The notes beneath the pieces were generated by a model. It was not told the origin of the DNA. It worked only from the letters and a program-made list of their open reading frames with translations, and searched no databases. Shown here piece after piece: positions 25,406 to 34,325 of a stretch of DNA of 64,000 nucleotides (positions are counted from its first letter, which is position 1; every line of letters begins with the position of its first letter). Both the position numbers and the translations under genes were made by a program. Location of the stretch: positions 62,001 to 126,000 of the forward strand of contig NZ_BDCG01000010.1 of the NCBI RefSeq assembly GCF_001613385.1. Reading direction: 5' to 3'. The stretch comes from Nocardia flavorosea NBRC 108225. Lineage in GTDB: Bacteria > Actinomycetota > Actinomycetes > Mycobacteriales > Mycobacteriaceae.

Positions 25406-26482
25406 ATGCACAGCTACGGGAACGGACACGGGAGCCCGCGCGATACCTCGTGGCTGCGGCATGCCCTCGTCCAGACCCGGCGGCTGATCGTCCGGGTGGC
25501 GGTGAAGTCGTGGAACGATTCGATCTTCGCCAAATCCGCCGCCGCGGCCTTCTGGCAGACGTTATCGCTGGTCCCGCTGTTGTTCGGGTTGCTGGGCGGC
25601 CTGGGGTACGTCAGCGGCCTGTTCGGACCCGACACCGTCGAGATCGTCGAATCGAAAATCCTGACCTTCAGCCGTGATCTGTTCAACCCCAGCGTCGTCA
25701 CCGATCTCATCGAACCGACGGTCCGCGATGTCCTGGGGCAGGGCCGTGCCGCGTTCGTCTCGGTCGGCTTCGTGCTCTCGCTCTGGGCGGGCTCGTCGGC
25801 GATGGCGACCTTCGTCGACGCGATCGTGGAAGCACACGGCCAGCAGGACGCGCGCCATCCTGTCTGGCAGCGTATCTTCGCCCTGCTGTTGTACGTCCAG
25901 TTCCTGATCGCGGCGGTGTTCATCCTGCCGCTGGTCGCCCTGGGGCCGGTACTGATCGGCCGGATCCTGCCCGATACCTGGCGCGAACCCGGGCTGCGAC
26001 TGATCGATTCCTTCTACTACCCCGCGGTGGGCCTACTGCTCATCGTCGGCCTGGCCACGCTGTACAAATTCGCTCTGCACAGTTCACTGCCGTATCACCG
26101 GCTGTTCTGGGGCGCGCTGCTGGCCGGGGTGTTCTTCATGGCGGCCAGCGAAGTGCTGCGCCGATACCTGACGCTGGTCACCCGCACCGGTGTCACCTAC
26201 GGCGCGCTGGCCACCCCGATCGCCTTTCTGCTGTTCACGTTCTTCCTCGGTTTCGCGGTGATCCTCGGCGCCGAGTTCAATGCCGCCGTACAGGAGTTCT
26301 GGCCGGCGCGGGCGACCCGGATCGAACAGTTCAGGGCTTGGCTGGCCAAGCGACGCGATACACCGCCGGGGGAGGACCATGAGCCGCCGGAACCGGGTTC
26401 GCACCGGATCCCGCCGCAGCGACGCGGGCAGACACGCCACAACGGCACCGGTGGCAAACCGGCGCCGTCGACCATGCGCTGA
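25406..26482 (+). CDS. YihY/UPF0761-family membrane protein
   Basis: Inner-membrane protein of 358 residues from ATG 25406. About six transmembrane helices lie between residues 40 and 295, including 'FWQTLSLVPLLFGLLGGLGY', 'LLLYVQFLIAAVFILPLVAL' and 'IAFLLFTFFLGFAVILGAEF'. The family marker 'YHRLFWGALLAGVFFMAASE' and 'GAEFNAAVQEFWPARA' place it in the YihY (formerly called RNase BN) group. The C-terminal ~50 residues are hydrophilic, rich in Arg and Pro. It is the counterpart of Rv2707. An upstream in-frame GTG at 25385 is possible. Function is unproven. Confidence 0.92.
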   Translation: MHSYGNGHGSPRDTSWLRHALVQTRRLIVRVAVKSWNDSIFAKSAAAAFWQTLSLVPLLFGLLGGLGYVSGLFGPDTVEIVESKILTFSRDLFNPSVVTDLIEPTVRDVLGQGRAAFVSVGFVLSLWAGSSAMATFVDAIVEAHGQQDARHPVWQRIFALLLYVQFLIAAVFILPLVALGPVLIGRILPDTWREPGLRLIDSFYYPAVGLLLIVGLATLYKFALHSSLPYHRLFWGALLAGVFFMAASEVLRRYLTLVTRTGVTYGALATPIAFLLFTFFLGFAVILGAEFNAAVQEFWPARATRIEQFRAWLAKRRDTPPGEDHEPPEPGSHRIPPQRRGQTRHNGTGGKPAPSTMR

Positions 26483-26490
26483 TCCGGCGT

Positions 26491-26727
26491 TCAGTCGCCC
26501 TTACGCAGCTGCTCGTAGACCTTCTTGCATTCGGGGCAGACCGGCGAGCCGGGCTTCGCCGAGCGTGTCACCGGGAAGACCTCACCGCACAGCGCGACCA
26601 CCATCGTGCCCATCACGGCACTCTCGGCGATCCGGTCCTTCTTCACGTAGTGGAAGAATTTCGGGGTGTCGTCACCGGTGGTTTCGTCGGTGGTCGTATC
26701 GGGGCGAACCAGAGTATCGGTACTCAC
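26491..26727 (-). CDS. DUF3039 protein
   Basis: 78 residues from GTG 26727; ATG 26736 is an alternative nine bases upstream. Conserved 'DDTPKFFHYVKKDRIAESAV', 'VVALCGEVFPVTRSAKPG' and 'PVCPECKKVYEQL' match DUF3039 (Rv2708c). One Cys before and a CxxC at the end could bind zinc. Function is unknown. It converges on the YihY gene with eight bases between stops. Confidence 0.92.
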   Translation of the reverse strand: MSTDTLVRPDTTTDETTGDDTPKFFHYVKKDRIAESAVMGTMVVALCGEVFPVTRSAKPGSPVCPECKKVYEQLRKGD

Positions 26728-26822
26728 GCACTCCATGATGCCGTACCGCGCGGCCGTCCTCACGCACCGCCGGGTACCCACCGGGGTTACGCCCACGCCG
26801 CGGTAGTGCAAGACTCGAAGGT

Positions 26823-27263
26823 ATGCAGCAGCACGGCGAAGACTCCGGGCGCGGCTCGGAGCATATCGACGCCGGTGCGAGCGGTCTCGGTGAAGACATC
26901 GGCGCACCGCGGCCGGCCCGTCCCACCCGTTCGTCCGGATACTTTCCCGGTGACGACGCGAAACACGCGGCCCTGATCACCGAGGCGGCGCCGTCGTTCC
27001 AGGACCAGCATCGCGCCCGGGTACGCCGCTACACGATCATCATGGCGTTCCGGATCCCCGCACTGATCCTGGCCGGTATCTCCTACTCGGTGTTCGGGAA
27101 CGCTTTGATCGCGATCCTGATCATGGCGGCATCCGTCCCCCTGCCGTGGGTGGCGGTGCTCATCGCCAACGATCGCCCGCCCCGGGACAAGAACGAGCCC
27201 AGCCGCTGGGACCCACCGCGCACCGCGCTCGAGGAACGCCGCCACGACGCGATCGACGGATAA
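26823..27263 (+). CDS. DUF3099 membrane protein
   Basis: 146 residues from ATG 26823, with GAAGG close upstream. The N-terminal third is polar. 'ALITEAAPSFQDQHRARVRR' leads into two hydrophobic helices ('YTIIMAFRIPALILAGISYS' and 'ALIAILIMAASVPLPWVAVL'), and the tail contains 'ANDRPPRDKNEPSRW'. This is DUF3099 (Rv2709), of unknown function. Orientation and position next to DUF3039 and sigB match M. tuberculosis. Confidence 0.92.
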   Translation: MQQHGEDSGRGSEHIDAGASGLGEDIGAPRPARPTRSSGYFPGDDAKHAALITEAAPSFQDQHRARVRRYTIIMAFRIPALILAGISYSVFGNALIAILIMAASVPLPWVAVLIANDRPPRDKNEPSRWDPPRTALEERRHDAIDG

Positions 27264-27314
27264 CTGCCGCGTCCGGACACCGGCAGCGCCGCACGCGAGT
27301 GGCAGAGTACTGCT

Positions 27315-28832
27315 GTGCCCATACACGGATCGCCCGCCATCTCACCGCTGACCGCACTGTGCCCGGACCTGCGCGCGGCCCTGATCCGTGTGGGCTACGA
27401 CGCCGACACGCTACTCGAGGTCCTGGGTCCCGAGGTACACAGCGCCCTCGGTCGCGGTGAGCCGGTACCCGTGCGGCGCGTCGCCCGTACCGCGGGCGAT
27501 CTGGGCACGCTGGTGCGGCTGCTGCTGCTCGGCGATGCGGTCCCGGAAGCCGAAGTTGCCGCGGCACTGGCACCGGTCGTGGTCGCCGACGCCGTCGCAG
27601 CCGGCCTCCTGTCCACCGAGGGCGATCTCGTGCGCGCGGCCCTCGACCTGCGCCCACTCGATACCGGTGCGGGTAACCGGTGGGTTCTGTCCGACCTCGA
27701 CGATTCGATGCATCGCCGGACGCTGACCGAGGACCACGTACTCGGCGTCGGTCACGCCTCGTTGTCGTTGCTGCGGGCGACACCGACCGCCCCCGTCGGC
27801 TCGGTGCTGGATCTCGGTACCGGCTGTGGCGTTCAGGCGGTGCACGCCGCCGGATACGCCCGCTCGGTGACCGCCACCGATATCAATCCGCGCGCGCTGT
27901 GGCTGGCCGAAGCCACCGCCGCGCTGAACGAACTCGATCTCGAACTCCTCCCCGGATCCTGGTTCGAGCCGGTGGCCGGGCGCACGTTCGATCAGGTGGT
28001 CGCCAATCCCCCGTTCGTCGTCGGTCCGGCGCGGATCGAGCACACCTACCGGGATTCCGGGCTCGCCCTCGACGGGGCCAGCGAACTGGTGCTCTCCCGT
28101 ATCCCGGACCTGCTCGTGCCCGGCGGGACTGCGGCCGTACTCGCTGCCTGGGTCCACACCGAGGAGGAGGATTGGCGGCAGCGCGTTTCCGGCTGGCTGC
28201 CCGCCCAGGGTATCGACGCATGGGTCGTCCAGCGTGATATTGCCGACCCGGCGCTCTACGTCGGCACCTGGCTACGCGACGCCGGCCTGGATCCGCGGAG
28301 CCCGGCGGCCCAGGAACGCGCCGAGGAATGGCTCGCCGCCCTCGACGCGGCCGGCGTGACCGGGATCGGGTTCGGGTTCGTCTACCTGCGTGCGTTCGAC
28401 GGGCCGACAGAGATCCTGGCCGAGGATCTGACCCACGGTTTCGAGGACCCGCTCGGCGCGGAGGCGCTCGCTCATTTCGAACGGTCGGCGTGGTTGCGTG
28501 AGGTAGCAGCCGAGCCGGCCCGCGCGTGGAAATCCCGCTACCGGGTCGATCCGGCGACGGCGCTGGAACGGGTCTATCTGCCCGGCGACAACGGCTGGGA
28601 CCGGCAGGTGACCCGCCTGCACCGCGGCGACGGGCCGCGCTGGCAACACGAGGTCGACGAGATCACTGTCTCCCTGCTGGCGGGAATGCGATCCGACGGT
28701 CTGCCGTTGTACGAACTGATCGAACTGCTGGCATTGTCCCAGGGATTCCACGAGGTGGACCCGGAATTTGCGGCGGCGGCGCTGGGAGTGGTCATGAGCT
28801 TGGTGCGGCACGGACTGGTGCACCCGGTCTAG
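27315..28832 (+). CDS. SAM-dependent methyltransferase (RsmC/HemK-like, DUF7059 N-terminus)
   Basis: 505-residue class I methyltransferase. The N-terminal ~140 residues form a separate domain (DUF7059 type). The Rossmann core has motif I 'VLDLGTGCGVQAVHAA' (about 157-172), 'VTATDINPRALWLA' and motif IV 'VANPPFV', the NPPF signature of enzymes that methylate planar amino groups (guanine N2, adenine N6 or glutamine N5). A long C-terminal extension (about 330-505) follows. GTG 27315 is six bases after CAGAGT, a weak -10. It lies upstream of sigB, with a hairpin in between. Substrate unproven; rRNA guanine is a reasonable guess. Confidence 0.88.
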   Translation: MPIHGSPAISPLTALCPDLRAALIRVGYDADTLLEVLGPEVHSALGRGEPVPVRRVARTAGDLGTLVRLLLLGDAVPEAEVAAALAPVVVADAVAAGLLSTEGDLVRAALDLRPLDTGAGNRWVLSDLDDSMHRRTLTEDHVLGVGHASLSLLRATPTAPVGSVLDLGTGCGVQAVHAAGYARSVTATDINPRALWLAEATAALNELDLELLPGSWFEPVAGRTFDQVVANPPFVVGPARIEHTYRDSGLALDGASELVLSRIPDLLVPGGTAAVLAAWVHTEEEDWRQRVSGWLPAQGIDAWVVQRDIADPALYVGTWLRDAGLDPRSPAAQERAEEWLAALDAAGVTGIGFGFVYLRAFDGPTEILAEDLTHGFEDPLGAEALAHFERSAWLREVAAEPARAWKSRYRVDPATALERVYLPGDNGWDRQVTRLHRGDGPRWQHEVDEITVSLLAGMRSDGLPLYELIELLALSQGFHEVDPEFAAAALGVVMSLVRHGLVHPV

Positions 28833-28910
28833 ACGCTCATCCAGCGGCAGTGGCCGTTCCGGTGTCCCGGACCGTTCCGTTCTCAGGAACTTCTCAGAAC
28901 GCAACGCTGA

Positions 28911-28933
28911 AAACCGCAGTTCAGAGCGGTTTA
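28911..28933. terminator. Hairpin between methyltransferase gene and sigB
   Basis: AAACCGC (28911-28917), eight-base loop, GCGGTTT (28927-28933): a 7-bp stem flanked by A and T runs. It may end the methyltransferase transcript just before the sigB promoter. Confidence 0.6.
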
Positions 28934-28948
28934 TCCGCGCCTGGCGAG

Positions 28949-28976
28949 GGAACTTTCCCTATGTCGGGTCCGTTGT
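28949..28976 (+). promoter_or_regulatory. Predicted ECF-type (SigE/SigH-like) promoter of sigB
   Basis: GGGAAC (28949-28954) is followed after 18 bases by GTTG (28973-28976), matching the GGAAC/GTT pattern used by SigE and SigH. In mycobacteria sigB is known to be driven by such factors. A ribosome site GGAGG precedes ATG 29010. Confidence 0.6.
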
Positions 28977-29009
28977 TCGGAGTGAGACACCACCGACAGG
29001 AGGCAAGTC

Positions 29010-29978
29010 ATGACAAGCCCCGCCACCACTCGTGTGCGCCCCAGTGATATGGACCTCGACGCCCAGAGCCCCGCCGCCGACCTGGTACGCGTGTACCTGA
29101 ACGGGATCGGCCGGACCGCGCTGCTCACCGCCGCCGACGAAGTAGAACTGGCCAAGCGTATCGAGGCGGGTCTCTATGCCCAGCACCTGCTGGAGACCGG
29201 CAAGCGTTTGTCGGCGACCCGCAAGCGTGATCTGGCGATCGTCGTCCGGGAGGGACAAGCGGCACGGTCGCACCTGCTGGAAGCCAACCTGAGACTGGTC
29301 GTCTCGCTCGCGAAGCGGTACACCGGCCGCGGGATGCCACTACTGGACCTGATCCAGGAGGGCAATCTCGGCCTGATCCGCGCGATGGAGAAGTTCGACT
29401 ACGCCAAGGGCTTCAAGTTCTCGACCTATGCCACCTGGTGGATCCGGCAGGCCATCACCCGCGGTATGGCCGATCAGAGCCGCACCATCCGACTCCCGGT
29501 TCATCTCGTGGAACAGGTCAACAAGCTCGCCCGGATCAAGCGCGAACTGCATCAGCAGCTCGGCCGGGAAGCCACCGACGCCGAACTGGCCGCCGAATCG
29601 GGTATCGCGGTGGAGAAGATCTCCGATCTACTCGACCACAGCCGCGATCCGGTGAGCCTGGATATGCCGGTCGGCAACGACGAGGAAGCCCCGCTGGGCG
29701 ATTTCATCGAGGATTCCGAGGCGACATCGGCCGAAAACGCCGTGATCGCCGGCCTGCTGCACCACGATGTCCGCAGCGTGCTGAATACCCTCGACGAACG
29801 CGAACAGCAGGTCATCCGATTGCGGTTCGGGTTGGACGACGGGCAGCCGCGCACCCTCGATCAGATCGGCAAACTGTTCGGTCTGTCCCGCGAACGGGTT
29901 CGCCAGATCGAGCGTGAGGTCATGTCGAAACTCCGCAAGGGCGAACGAGCCGACCGGCTGCGCGCCTACGCCAGCTGA
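29010..29978 (+). CDS. sigB: Principal-like stress sigma factor SigB
   Basis: Group-2 sigma factor, 322 residues from ATG 29010 with GACAGGAGG upstream. Compared with SigA it lacks the long N-terminal extension. Regions 1.2 ('[20 protein letters not shown]'), 2 ('[20 protein letters not shown]', '[20 protein letters not shown]'), 3 ('[19 protein letters not shown]') and 4 ('[17 protein letters not shown]' to '[20 protein letters not shown]') are intact. It controls general stress and stationary-phase genes in relatives. The predicted ECF promoter upstream supports a stress-induced cascade. The sigB-ideR linkage is conserved but here is interrupted by the acetyltransferase/deacetylase pair. 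Confidence 0.97.
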   Translation: MTSPATTRVRPSDMDLDAQSPAADLVRVYLNGIGRTALLTAADEVELAKRIEAGLYAQHLLETGKRLSATRKRDLAIVVREGQAARSHLLEANLRLVVSLAKRYTGRGMPLLDLIQEGNLGLIRAMEKFDYAKGFKFSTYATWWIRQAITRGMADQSRTIRLPVHLVEQVNKLARIKRELHQQLGREATDAELAAESGIAVEKISDLLDHSRDPVSLDMPVGNDEEAPLGDFIEDSEATSAENAVIAGLLHHDVRSVLNTLDEREQQVIRLRFGLDDGQPRTLDQIGKLFGLSRERVRQIEREVMSKLRKGERADRLRAYAS

Positions 29979-30005
29979 GTACCGGACACTCGAGAGAAAA
30001 CCAGC

Positions 30006-30031
30006 GATGACCGGCCTCCCGGCCGGTCATC
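30006..30031. terminator. Terminator of sigB
   Basis: Perfect 11-bp stem (GATGACCGGCC at 30006-30016, complement at 30021-30031) with loop TCCC. It lies 27 bases after the sigB stop and is convergent with the acetyltransferase gene. Confidence 0.8.
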
Positions 30032-30181
30032 GATCGTTCGGTGAGCATCGGCTGCGTCCTGCGCGCTGGTCCGGCACCCGCTGCGGCCACGGACCGCGGG
30101 CAGTGGCCCGCTGCGGGTGGCGCCACAGCCCGCAGGCTGAACGCGGTCGATATTTCTCCCGGTCGGGATCGATAACGAGCT

Positions 30182-32884
30182 TCAGCCCAGCCGACGAGGA
30201 CCCGTGTCGAAACGGCTCGGCTGCGGACCGATCCGGGCTCGGGCGTACAGGATCGCGGCCGATTCCGGGCTGGCCAAGACCGGCTCACACGACAGTTCCC
30301 GCATCTCCGGGAGGTCGTCGAACAGCGCCGATATACGCCGGGTCAGGTCGATCAGGGCGGCCTTGTCGACCCGGGGACTGGCCGGTGTGCCGTTCAGCAG
30401 CGGCGCGGCCCGGGGGGCGTCGATCAGGGCGGCGGCCTCCTCTGCCGACAGTGGCAGCGCGCGATAGGCCCGATCACCCAGCAGTTCGATGATCGGGCCC
30501 GACAGCCCGAATTCGATGACCGAGCCGAACGCCGGATCGTCCTGTACCCGCAGCACGCAGCCGACCCCTTTGGGGGCCATCCGCTGGATATGCAGGAGCG
30601 GGTCGCCGCACAATTCCACCAAGTCACGGTAGGCCTGACGGACCGCTTCCGGCCGCCACAAGTCCAATCGCACCCAACTCATATCGGGCCGCCGCCGCCA
30701 GCTCTCGTTCGTCGCCTTTGCGGCCACCGGAAACCCGAGTTCGCCGGCGGCGGCCACCGCCGAATCGGCATCGCGGACCGCGCGGAAGTCGACGACGGAG
30801 ATTCCGTAGCAGGCAAGGAGTGCGACTGTCTCGTCGTCGGCCAGCCGGCGGCCGCCACCGGAATCGCCCATCCAGCGAGCCATCAACGCGACCGCACGTT
30901 CGCTGTCGATCCCGGCCGGCCGGCACAGATCGGCTTCCGGCCGCGTGGTGCCGTCGTGCCCCGGAGTTACCGGGCGATCGCGCCAGCGCGCATAACGCTG
31001 TACCCGGGCCAGTGCCCGCACCGCACGCGCCGGATCCGGGAACGACGGGATGGAGCCGCGGATGGCCGCAGCCCCGGGGCCACGCACCGCGAGCAGATCG
31101 GGAATGCCGTCCCCGCCGGCGAAGGTGGTGAGTACCGGCTTATCACCGGATACGGTGGCCACCGCGGTGCGGATCGCTTCCGCGTAACCCGTCTGCGGCA
31201 CCGGGATCGGGGGCGCGAAAATAACGATCACCGCGTCGGTTTCGTCCGCGCGCAAGGCCGCGGTGACGGCGGTGAGGTAATCCTCGGGCGTTGCCTGCGG
31301 CCCGAGGTCCACCGGTTCCGCGGCACTCAGACCCTCGCTACGTGCGGCGTCGGCGGTGAGCCAGTTGAGGGCCGTGCTATTTCCCACGATCGCCGGGCGT
31401 GGACCGCGCGGTAGCGGTTGGTAGCCCAGAAGCGCCGCGCAGTCGAACATCTCCGAGATCGACTCCGCCTGAACGACACCGGACTGTGCGAACAGGTCAC
31501 GGACTACGGCGCGGTCCAGTTCTCCGCCCGAATCCCCGCGTGCCGCCAGCCGGCTCGGACTCACGGCCACGATCGGCTTGTTCCGCGCGACCCGGCGTGC
31601 GATCCGGGAGAACTTCCGCGGGTTACCGAAACTTTCCAGGTACAGCAGGATCACATCGGTATCGGCATCGGTATCCCAATACTGCAGGAGGTCGTTACCG
31701 GAGACGTCGGCGCGATTACCGGCGGATACAAAGGTGGACAGGCCCAGGTTCCGGGTCGCTGCCTCGGCCAGGATCGCCACGCCCAAAGGGCCCGACTGGC
31801 AGAAGAAGCCGATTCGCCCGCGACCGGGTAACACCGAGGCCAAGGTTGCGTTGAGGCCGATCGCGGGATCTGTGTTGGCGATACCGAGAGCGCTGGGACC
31901 GACCACCCGCATCCCGTGGCCACGGGCAGCCGCGACCAGCCCCGCTTCGGGCCCGCGGCCCTGTTCCCCCGTTTCACTGAATCCGGCCGACAACACCAGC
32001 AGACCCTTGACGCCCTTGGCCATACAGTCGTCGAGCACCGAACCGATCTCGGCCGCCGGCACCGCCACCACCGCCAGATCCACCTCCTCGGGGATATCCC
32101 GCACCGTCGGATAGGCGTGCACCCCACGCACCGAACGGCGGCCGGGATTCACGGGATATACGGCACCGTGGTACGAACCGTCGAGCAGATTCGCCAAGAC
32201 CACCCCACCGACCCGCCCCGTACTGGGGGTGGCACCGATAACCGCCACCGAACGCGGCGCGAGTAGATTGCCGACGCTGCGGGCCTCCGAGGCCCGTTCG
32301 CGCGCGTTCCGGACCGAACGCAGCGCCTCGGTGGGATCGATGGCGAATTCGAGGTGCAGTACCGATCCGTCACGGCTGCGTTCCACCTGGTAACCGGCTT
32401 CCCGGAACACGGTGACCATTACCGTGTTCTCCGCGAGTACCTCCGCGACGAAGGTTTCGATCCCGTTCTCCGCGGCCGCCCCCGCCAGATGCTCCAGCAG
32501 AATCGAACCGAGGCCGCGGCCCTGGTGACCGTCCGCCACGACGAAGGCCACCTCCGCGGAACGCTTGCCTGAACGGTCGAGCAGTTCGTACCGGCCCACA
32601 GCGATGATCGAATCCCCGAGCACGACCACCAGACCGACCCGATCGCGATAGTCGACATGGGTAGTGCGGTACAGGTCCTTCGGGGAGATCCGGGGGTAGG
32701 GCCCGAAGTAGCGGAGATATCGGGTGCGTTCGGAAAGTGCGGTGTGGAACCGCTGCAGTTCGTCGGCGTCCGCGGGAGTGATCGGACGCAATCGCACCAC
32801 ACCGCCGTCGGAGGCCAGGACGTCGGCGTGCCAGTGCTGCGGCGCGGGGGCCGGGTCGTCGGGAACGGTTTCCGATTCAGTCAC
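30182..32884 (-). CDS. GNAT acetyltransferase fused to ADP-forming acyl-CoA synthetase-like domains (Pat-type)
   Basis: 900-residue fusion. Residues about 15-185 form a GNAT domain with 'GHQGRGLGSILLEHL' (acetyl-CoA loop). Then comes a CoA-binding Rossmann domain ('SVAVIGATPSTGRVGGVVLA'), succinyl-CoA-synthetase-like domains ('GIGFFCQSGPLGVAI'-type 'RIGFFCQSGPLGVAILAEA') and a C-terminal ATP-grasp domain ('GFPVAAKATNESWRRRPDMS'). The GNAT-first order matches Streptomyces-type protein lysine acetyltransferases (PatA), which inactivate acyl-CoA synthetases. GTG 32884 overlaps the deacetylase gene stop by eight bases, coupling the two. Whether the synthetase part is active is unknown; in known Pats it is regulatory. 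Confidence 0.9.
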   Translation of the reverse strand: MTESETVPDDPAPAPQHWHADVLASDGGVVRLRPITPADADELQRFHTALSERTRYLRYFGPYPRISPKDLYRTTHVDYRDRVGLVVVLGDSIIAVGRYELLDRSGKRSAEVAFVVADGHQGRGLGSILLEHLAGAAAENGIETFVAEVLAENTVMVTVFREAGYQVERSRDGSVLHLEFAIDPTEALRSVRNARERASEARSVGNLLAPRSVAVIGATPSTGRVGGVVLANLLDGSYHGAVYPVNPGRRSVRGVHAYPTVRDIPEEVDLAVVAVPAAEIGSVLDDCMAKGVKGLLVLSAGFSETGEQGRGPEAGLVAAARGHGMRVVGPSALGIANTDPAIGLNATLASVLPGRGRIGFFCQSGPLGVAILAEAATRNLGLSTFVSAGNRADVSGNDLLQYWDTDADTDVILLYLESFGNPRKFSRIARRVARNKPIVAVSPSRLAARGDSGGELDRAVVRDLFAQSGVVQAESISEMFDCAALLGYQPLPRGPRPAIVGNSTALNWLTADAARSEGLSAAEPVDLGPQATPEDYLTAVTAALRADETDAVIVIFAPPIPVPQTGYAEAIRTAVATVSGDKPVLTTFAGGDGIPDLLAVRGPGAAAIRGSIPSFPDPARAVRALARVQRYARWRDRPVTPGHDGTTRPEADLCRPAGIDSERAVALMARWMGDSGGGRRLADDETVALLACYGISVVDFRAVRDADSAVAAAGELGFPVAAKATNESWRRRPDMSWVRLDLWRPEAVRQAYRDLVELCGDPLLHIQRMAPKGVGCVLRVQDDPAFGSVIEFGLSGPIIELLGDRAYRALPLSAEEAAALIDAPRAAPLLNGTPASPRVDKAALIDLTRRISALFDDLPEMRELSCEPVLASPESAAILYARARIGPQPSRFDTGPRRLG

Positions 32885-34142
32885 GCGGGTCCTCCGGATC
32901 CAGGCCGAGCGGGCCGAAGCACGCGCGGCGGGTGGCGAGGACGGCGGTATCGACCGCACGCTGTGCGCGATCGATCCGGGCGTCCCCGGTTTCCGCGGTC
33001 CCCCCTGGACCGTCCCAGCGCTGGAACGCGATATCCACACCGTCGCCCATCGTGCGGGGCGGCGATATCCGCGGCCTTTCGGTGTGCACGAGATCGATCC
33101 AATCCTGCGGTATCGCGGTCGCCGGGTCCACCGGACGGTCCAGAGCGAGTGCCAGGAGCTGGGTCCACGCCCGCGGCACCACTCGAACCAAGCCGTACCC
33201 GCCGCCACCGACCGCCAGCCAGCGGCCCTCGGCATACCGATCGGCCAGATCCCGCATGGCGGCAAAGGCGGCTACCTGTCCCTCGATACCGAGTTCGAGA
33301 TCGGCCAGCGGATCCTCCCGGTGGGTGTCGACTCCGCACTGGCTGACGATCAGCTGCGGACGGAACGCCGCTATCGCACCGGGTACGACCGCATGGAAGG
33401 CGCGTAACCATTGCGGGTCGCGGGTGCCCGGTAACAGCGGAAGGTTGATCGCAGTGCCGTCACCGGATCCGCTGCCCGTTTCCTCCGGCCACCCCGTATT
33501 CGGCCACAGCGTCGCGGGGTGCTGGTGGATCGAGACAGTGAGTACGCGCGGATCCCGGTAGAACGCGTGCTGGACGCCGTCGCCGTGGTGGACGTCCACG
33601 TCGAGGTAGGCGATCCGGTCGAAACCGTGGTCGAGCAGCCAGGAGATCGCCACCGCGACGTCGTTGTAGACGCAGAAGCCGGCCGCCCGCCCCGGCATGG
33701 CATGGTGCATTCCGCCGCCGATACTCACCGCACGCCGGGTGGTTCCCGCCGCGATCGCCCTGGCTGCGGCCAGCGTGCCGCCCACGATCACCGACGAGGC
33801 CTCGTGCATCCTGGGGAATACCGGGTTGTCGGTGGATCCGAGACCGTAGGGCGGGTCCACCGGTTCCTCGCCGGGTGCCGCTGCGGGCACTGCCCGGCGT
33901 ACCGCCTCGATGTAGTCCCCGGTGTGCACGCGGAGCAGCTCGCCGGTATCGGCCGCGGCCGGCTCCAGCGTTTCGATACCGTCCAGTACACCGAGCGCAT
34001 GCGCCAGCGTCATGGTGTACCGCAGCCGGGCCGGTTTCATCGGGTGCTCGGGCGTCCAGGAGTACTCGAGAAACCTGTCGGTCCACACGACGGTCGCCGC
34101 ATGCGGGTCGTCGCATCGTGCCTGCGGTGCTGAAGTGGCCAT
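32877..34142 (-). CDS. acuC: AcuC-type histone-deacetylase-family protein
   Basis: Class I/II HDAC-fold zinc hydrolase, 421 residues from ATG 34142. Key residues are visible: 'GGGMHHAMPGRAAGFCVYND' with the His-His pair, 'YLDVDVHHGDGVQHAFYRDP' with zinc-binding Asp and His, a further 'QCGVDTHREDPLADLEL' with the third ligand, and 'VGGGGYG' with the catalytic Tyr. AcuC removes acetyl groups from lysines of acetyl-CoA synthetase. The start is set by TACGGT seven bases before ATG 34142 (leaderless). Its 3' end overlaps the Pat-like acetyltransferase gene by eight bases, an opposing enzyme pair in one operon. The open frame upstream on the same strand is a shadow of ideR and galE. Confidence 0.94.
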   Translation of the reverse strand: MATSAPQARCDDPHAATVVWTDRFLEYSWTPEHPMKPARLRYTMTLAHALGVLDGIETLEPAAADTGELLRVHTGDYIEAVRRAVPAAAPGEEPVDPPYGLGSTDNPVFPRMHEASSVIVGGTLAAARAIAAGTTRRAVSIGGGMHHAMPGRAAGFCVYNDVAVAISWLLDHGFDRIAYLDVDVHHGDGVQHAFYRDPRVLTVSIHQHPATLWPNTGWPEETGSGSGDGTAINLPLLPGTRDPQWLRAFHAVVPGAIAAFRPQLIVSQCGVDTHREDPLADLELGIEGQVAAFAAMRDLADRYAEGRWLAVGGGGYGLVRVVPRAWTQLLALALDRPVDPATAIPQDWIDLVHTERPRISPPRTMGDGVDIAFQRWDGPGGTAETGDARIDRAQRAVDTAVLATRRACFGPLGLDPEDPRD

Positions 34143-34149
34143 GATCGCA

Positions 34150-34155
34150 ACCGTA
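34150..34155 (-). promoter_or_regulatory. -10 box for leaderless acuC-pat operon
   Basis: TACGGT on the minus strand, seven bases before ATG 34142. Confidence 0.6.
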
Positions 34156-34325
34156 TCGGGAAGGGCGGGACCCCATCCGACGTTGTCATGCAGTAGAAAT
34201 ACATGTATGTGCGACAGCGGTGCCGAACCGCGCGCCGCCGGTTTTCCCATCGCGTCACGCGACCCGCTCCGTCCGACCGGGGTCGCTGGTGCGCAGGTAG
34301 AATTCGTGCCGACGAAGGGGCAACA

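Noticed and set aside
34261..34325. Iron box (IdeR operator) in front of ideR
   Set aside because: No match to the 19-bp TTAGG...CCTAA pattern was found near the start.
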